A DNA stretch of 7,168 nt from Acidobacteriota bacterium (GTDB lineage Bacteria; Acidobacteriota; Terriglobia; UBA7540), in NCBI GenBank assembly GCA_003165615.1, contig PLWR01000228.1:1-7168 (forward strand). The letters run 5' to 3'. Shown here piece by piece: positions 5,351-7,168 of this stretch (its first letter is position 1; the number at the start of each line of letters is the position of its first letter). Position numbers and translations under genes: made by a program. The notes under the pieces are model-generated. The model saw only the letters and a program-made list of their open reading frames with translations, searched no databases and had not been told where the DNA came from.

Positions 5351-7168
5351 TTAAAAGTGAAACCCCAGCTCAACCGTGAGGGCACGCGGCGTCACGTAAT
5401 GGGTCCCACTGAAAGTTGACAGGAAGTTGTAGAGCGCCTCTTTATTCGTCAGGTTGATCGCGGACAAGCGGATGCTCCATTTGTGCTTGTCGCCGTTAAA
5501 GAGGTTGTCTTCACCTAGCGAGAGGTCAAAGAGGTTGCGCGGCGCGATGCGGGGTGGGTTGTGGTCGTCGTTTTCGGTGCCTGCCGCAGGAATCTTCACG
5601 TACTTGGAAGCGTACTCGCTCGCCGGGCACAGGCTATTTGGACTGATGGGAGTGGTGGGGGTGGCAAACACGCCACCGCATGAGAGTCCCGCCTGAAACT
5701 GTTGATCGGGCGTGATGATCGACGCATCCACGACAGAGTCGGTTCCGTTCGGCCCATTGGCGCAATTGCCGCCCGCGCAGGGTATGGGGCCTGCCACCAG
5801 GCCGCTATCGTAGCGCCAATTGAATCCGATCCAGGGCCCACGCTTAAACGGCTGGTATTGCAAGTGGGTGGTTTCGTTGAAGACCTCATCATGGTCGATA
5901 CGGAACACTTCGCTGCCCACCGGCGCTGCGCCGATGCCGCTGACCTGCGGTTCAAAGAAGCGCGCGGCGACGCTCGACATGACGACGTACGCCGTGAAGC
6001 CATGGGTGTTGGGGACGCTGACGCGGATGGCATATCCAGGGATTTTCGATTTATCCCACTCGATGGGAAAAGTGATGGGTGAATTGCCCAGCACGCTGAA
6101 GTCAAAGGCCCTTTGCGTATATTTCCAGATGTATTCGCCGTCCACCACCAGATACTTGCCAAAGCCTTGCTGGAGGCCGGCGTGAAACTCATTGCGGGTG
6201 CCGGGGCTGAGCGGCGTGGTGGTAACGCAGGGACTGATGGTCGACGACATGAGCGCGCTGATCACGGGATCGGTGCATCCGTTGCTCGCCAGGATCAGGT
6301 TCTCGTTGAAGGGTGTTTCCATGGTGCGGGCATACGAAGCCCGAATCACGGTGTTGGTTTTCTTGATGTGGTAAGCGCCACCCACGCGCGGTTCCACCTG
6401 GCGGGCGATGGAGATGCCATTATATAAGTCGCCGCGGACGCCGAGGTTGAAGACCCAATTGTGTACCGTAATCGTGTCTTGGGCGAAGAGGGCCAGCTCT
6501 TTGATGTCGGAGTGAACATCATAGGCGTACAGGCCACTGGTGGAATTCGGGCAACCGTCAGAGGTCGGCAATGGCGCCGTTCGCGTCAAGTCATAGCAGC
6601 CCAGAATCGGCATGAATGCCCGGACTGCTCCCTGGCCTACGTTCGGCTGTAGCGACTCGCCGCAATTCGCCGGATCGGTCAGCCCCGGGTTTGTAAACGC
6701 ACTCCCATCAGCATTTAAACAGGGAGCATTGGCGGTGGGGTCGACCACCCCGAAGCTGTCGTCTTCCGTCAGAAAGGTGTGCTGAAATACCACTCCCGCC
6801 TTGATGTTGTTGATGCCTTTTACGTAAGCGACCTCGGCGCGAGCGCCGGTATTGGTCAGATCACGAGTCTGGCCAATGGTCTGAAGCTGAAGATCAGGTT
6901 GGAGGTCAGCGAAGGGATTGTCGCTGGGGTAGTAGTTGTATCCATCACGCCGGATCCACCCCCCAAACGTGAACACCATGTTGTTATTGAGCAGGCGCGT
7001 CCAGGTTGGCGCAATGTTAATCGTCTTGATCTGCGAACGTTGATCGGCAGGACCCACGGGCAGGCCGTGGGGGCCCAAGCCTCCGTTGTCAACTACGAGT
7101 CCGGACCACGCCGTCGCGTCCTGGGCGTCATAGGAATTGGGTGTCTGGAACCAGGAGCGCGTAAACTG
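5351..7168 (-). CDS. TonB-dependent outer-membrane receptor, C-terminal beta-barrel part (partial, 605 aa visible)
   Basis: The frame is open to the right edge of the window, so the signal peptide, any N-terminal carboxypeptidase-regulatory-like domain and the plug lie outside it. The TTG at 7078 is internal, not a start. The visible part is a large beta-barrel: alternating aromatic/polar strands separated by long Gly/Asn/Pro-rich loops. Diagnostic stretches are WFQTPNSYD near the window edge, FNLGVRGDLY, and WSIRLSAINLTNKEALYNFL near the end. It finishes with LTVELGFHF, an aromatic last strand as required for outer-membrane insertion. The style matches Oar-like receptors of Acidobacteriota. 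Ten cysteines occur as five consecutive close pairs (visible residues 150/169, 191/206, 298/314, 464/469, 497/514), probably disulfides in surface loops. The substrate is unknown; large organic ligands such as glycans are typical guesses. It converges with the TPR gene, so no operon is implied. Confidence 0.9.
   Translation of the reverse strand, partial: QFTRSWFQTPNSYDAQDATAWSGLVVDNGGLGPHGLPVGPADQRSQIKTINIAPTWTRLLNNNMVFTFGGWIRRDGYNYYPSDNPFADLQPDLQLQTIGQTRDLTNTGARAEVAYVKGINNIKAGVVFQHTFLTEDDSFGVVDPTANAPCLNADGSAFTNPGLTDPANCGESLQPNVGQGAVRAFMPILGCYDLTRTAPLPTSDGCPNSTSGLYAYDVHSDIKELALFAQDTITVHNWVFNLGVRGDLYNGISIARQVEPRVGGAYHIKKTNTVIRASYARTMETPFNENLILASNGCTDPVISALMSSTISPCVTTTPLSPGTRNEFHAGLQQGFGKYLVVDGEYIWKYTQRAFDFSVLGNSPITFPIEWDKSKIPGYAIRVSVPNTHGFTAYVVMSSVAARFFEPQVSGIGAAPVGSEVFRIDHDEVFNETTHLQYQPFKRGPWIGFNWRYDSGLVAGPIPCAGGNCANGPNGTDSVVDASIITPDQQFQAGLSCGGVFATPTTPISPNSLCPASEYASKYVKIPAAGTENDDHNPPRIAPRNLFDLSLGEDNLFNGDKHKWSIRLSAINLTNKEALYNFLSTFSGTHYVTPRALTVELGFHF

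Noticed and set aside
5454..6652. Several plus-strand frames antisense to the TonB receptor, up to 126 residues
   Set aside because: They are complementary shadows of a long, clearly coding barrel sequence and show no domain or start signal.
7076..7078. TTG as the start of the TonB receptor
   Set aside because: The frame continues upstream to the window edge with sequence typical of the family's barrel, so this codon is internal.

Overview
The window reads as a GC-rich bacterial chromosome segment, most likely from an Acidobacteriota member. That assignment is inference. It rests mainly on the partial TonB-dependent receptor at the right edge, whose barrel sequence (a WFQTPNSYD stretch, a DQRSQIK stretch and a YNFLSTFSGTHYVTPR near-terminal block) matches the style of the large Oar-like receptors expanded in that phylum. 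The short CxxxxC/CxxH protein and the secreted tetratricopeptide protein also fit. No rRNA, tRNA, CRISPR array or intact transposase gene is visible.

Layout. Positions 1-494 have no credible gene but are rich in palindromes: a nested inverted-repeat element at about 10-225 and an 18-bp perfect palindrome with a T-tract that reads as a minus-strand terminator at 354-380. Two small minus-strand genes follow: a 77-residue single-helix membrane protein (495-728) and a 142-residue protein with a proline-rich N-terminus and a possible zinc knuckle (1019-1447). About 700 bases (1448-2146) without a convincing gene hold a minus-strand -10 box, a plus-strand promoter-like site and several palindromes. 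An XRE-type helix-turn-helix regulator with a C-terminal coiled coil lies at 2147-2665 on the plus strand, behind a 15-bp palindrome that may be its operator. After 364 bases with nothing recognisable comes a 65-residue minus-strand protein (3030-3227), then an AT-rich intergenic pocket with candidate divergent promoters. The right half holds a secreted TPR protein (3918-5237, plus) converging on the C-terminal 605 residues of a TonB-dependent receptor (5351-7168, minus, running off the window). A long GC-rich hairpin lies between the two stop codons.

How the parts may work together. There is no clear multi-gene operon; most genes look like single units with their own signals. The receptor acts in the outer membrane. 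The TPR protein is probably exported to the periplasm or outer membrane face, but their convergent arrangement does not imply a shared function. The left half is accessory: small lineage-restricted proteins, a regulator, palindromic repeats and long non-coding gaps. I did not identify a clearly new defence or mobile system. The most promising unexplained items are the CxxxxC/CxxH small protein, the non-coding stretch at 1.64-2.15 kb and the nested palindromic element at the left edge.
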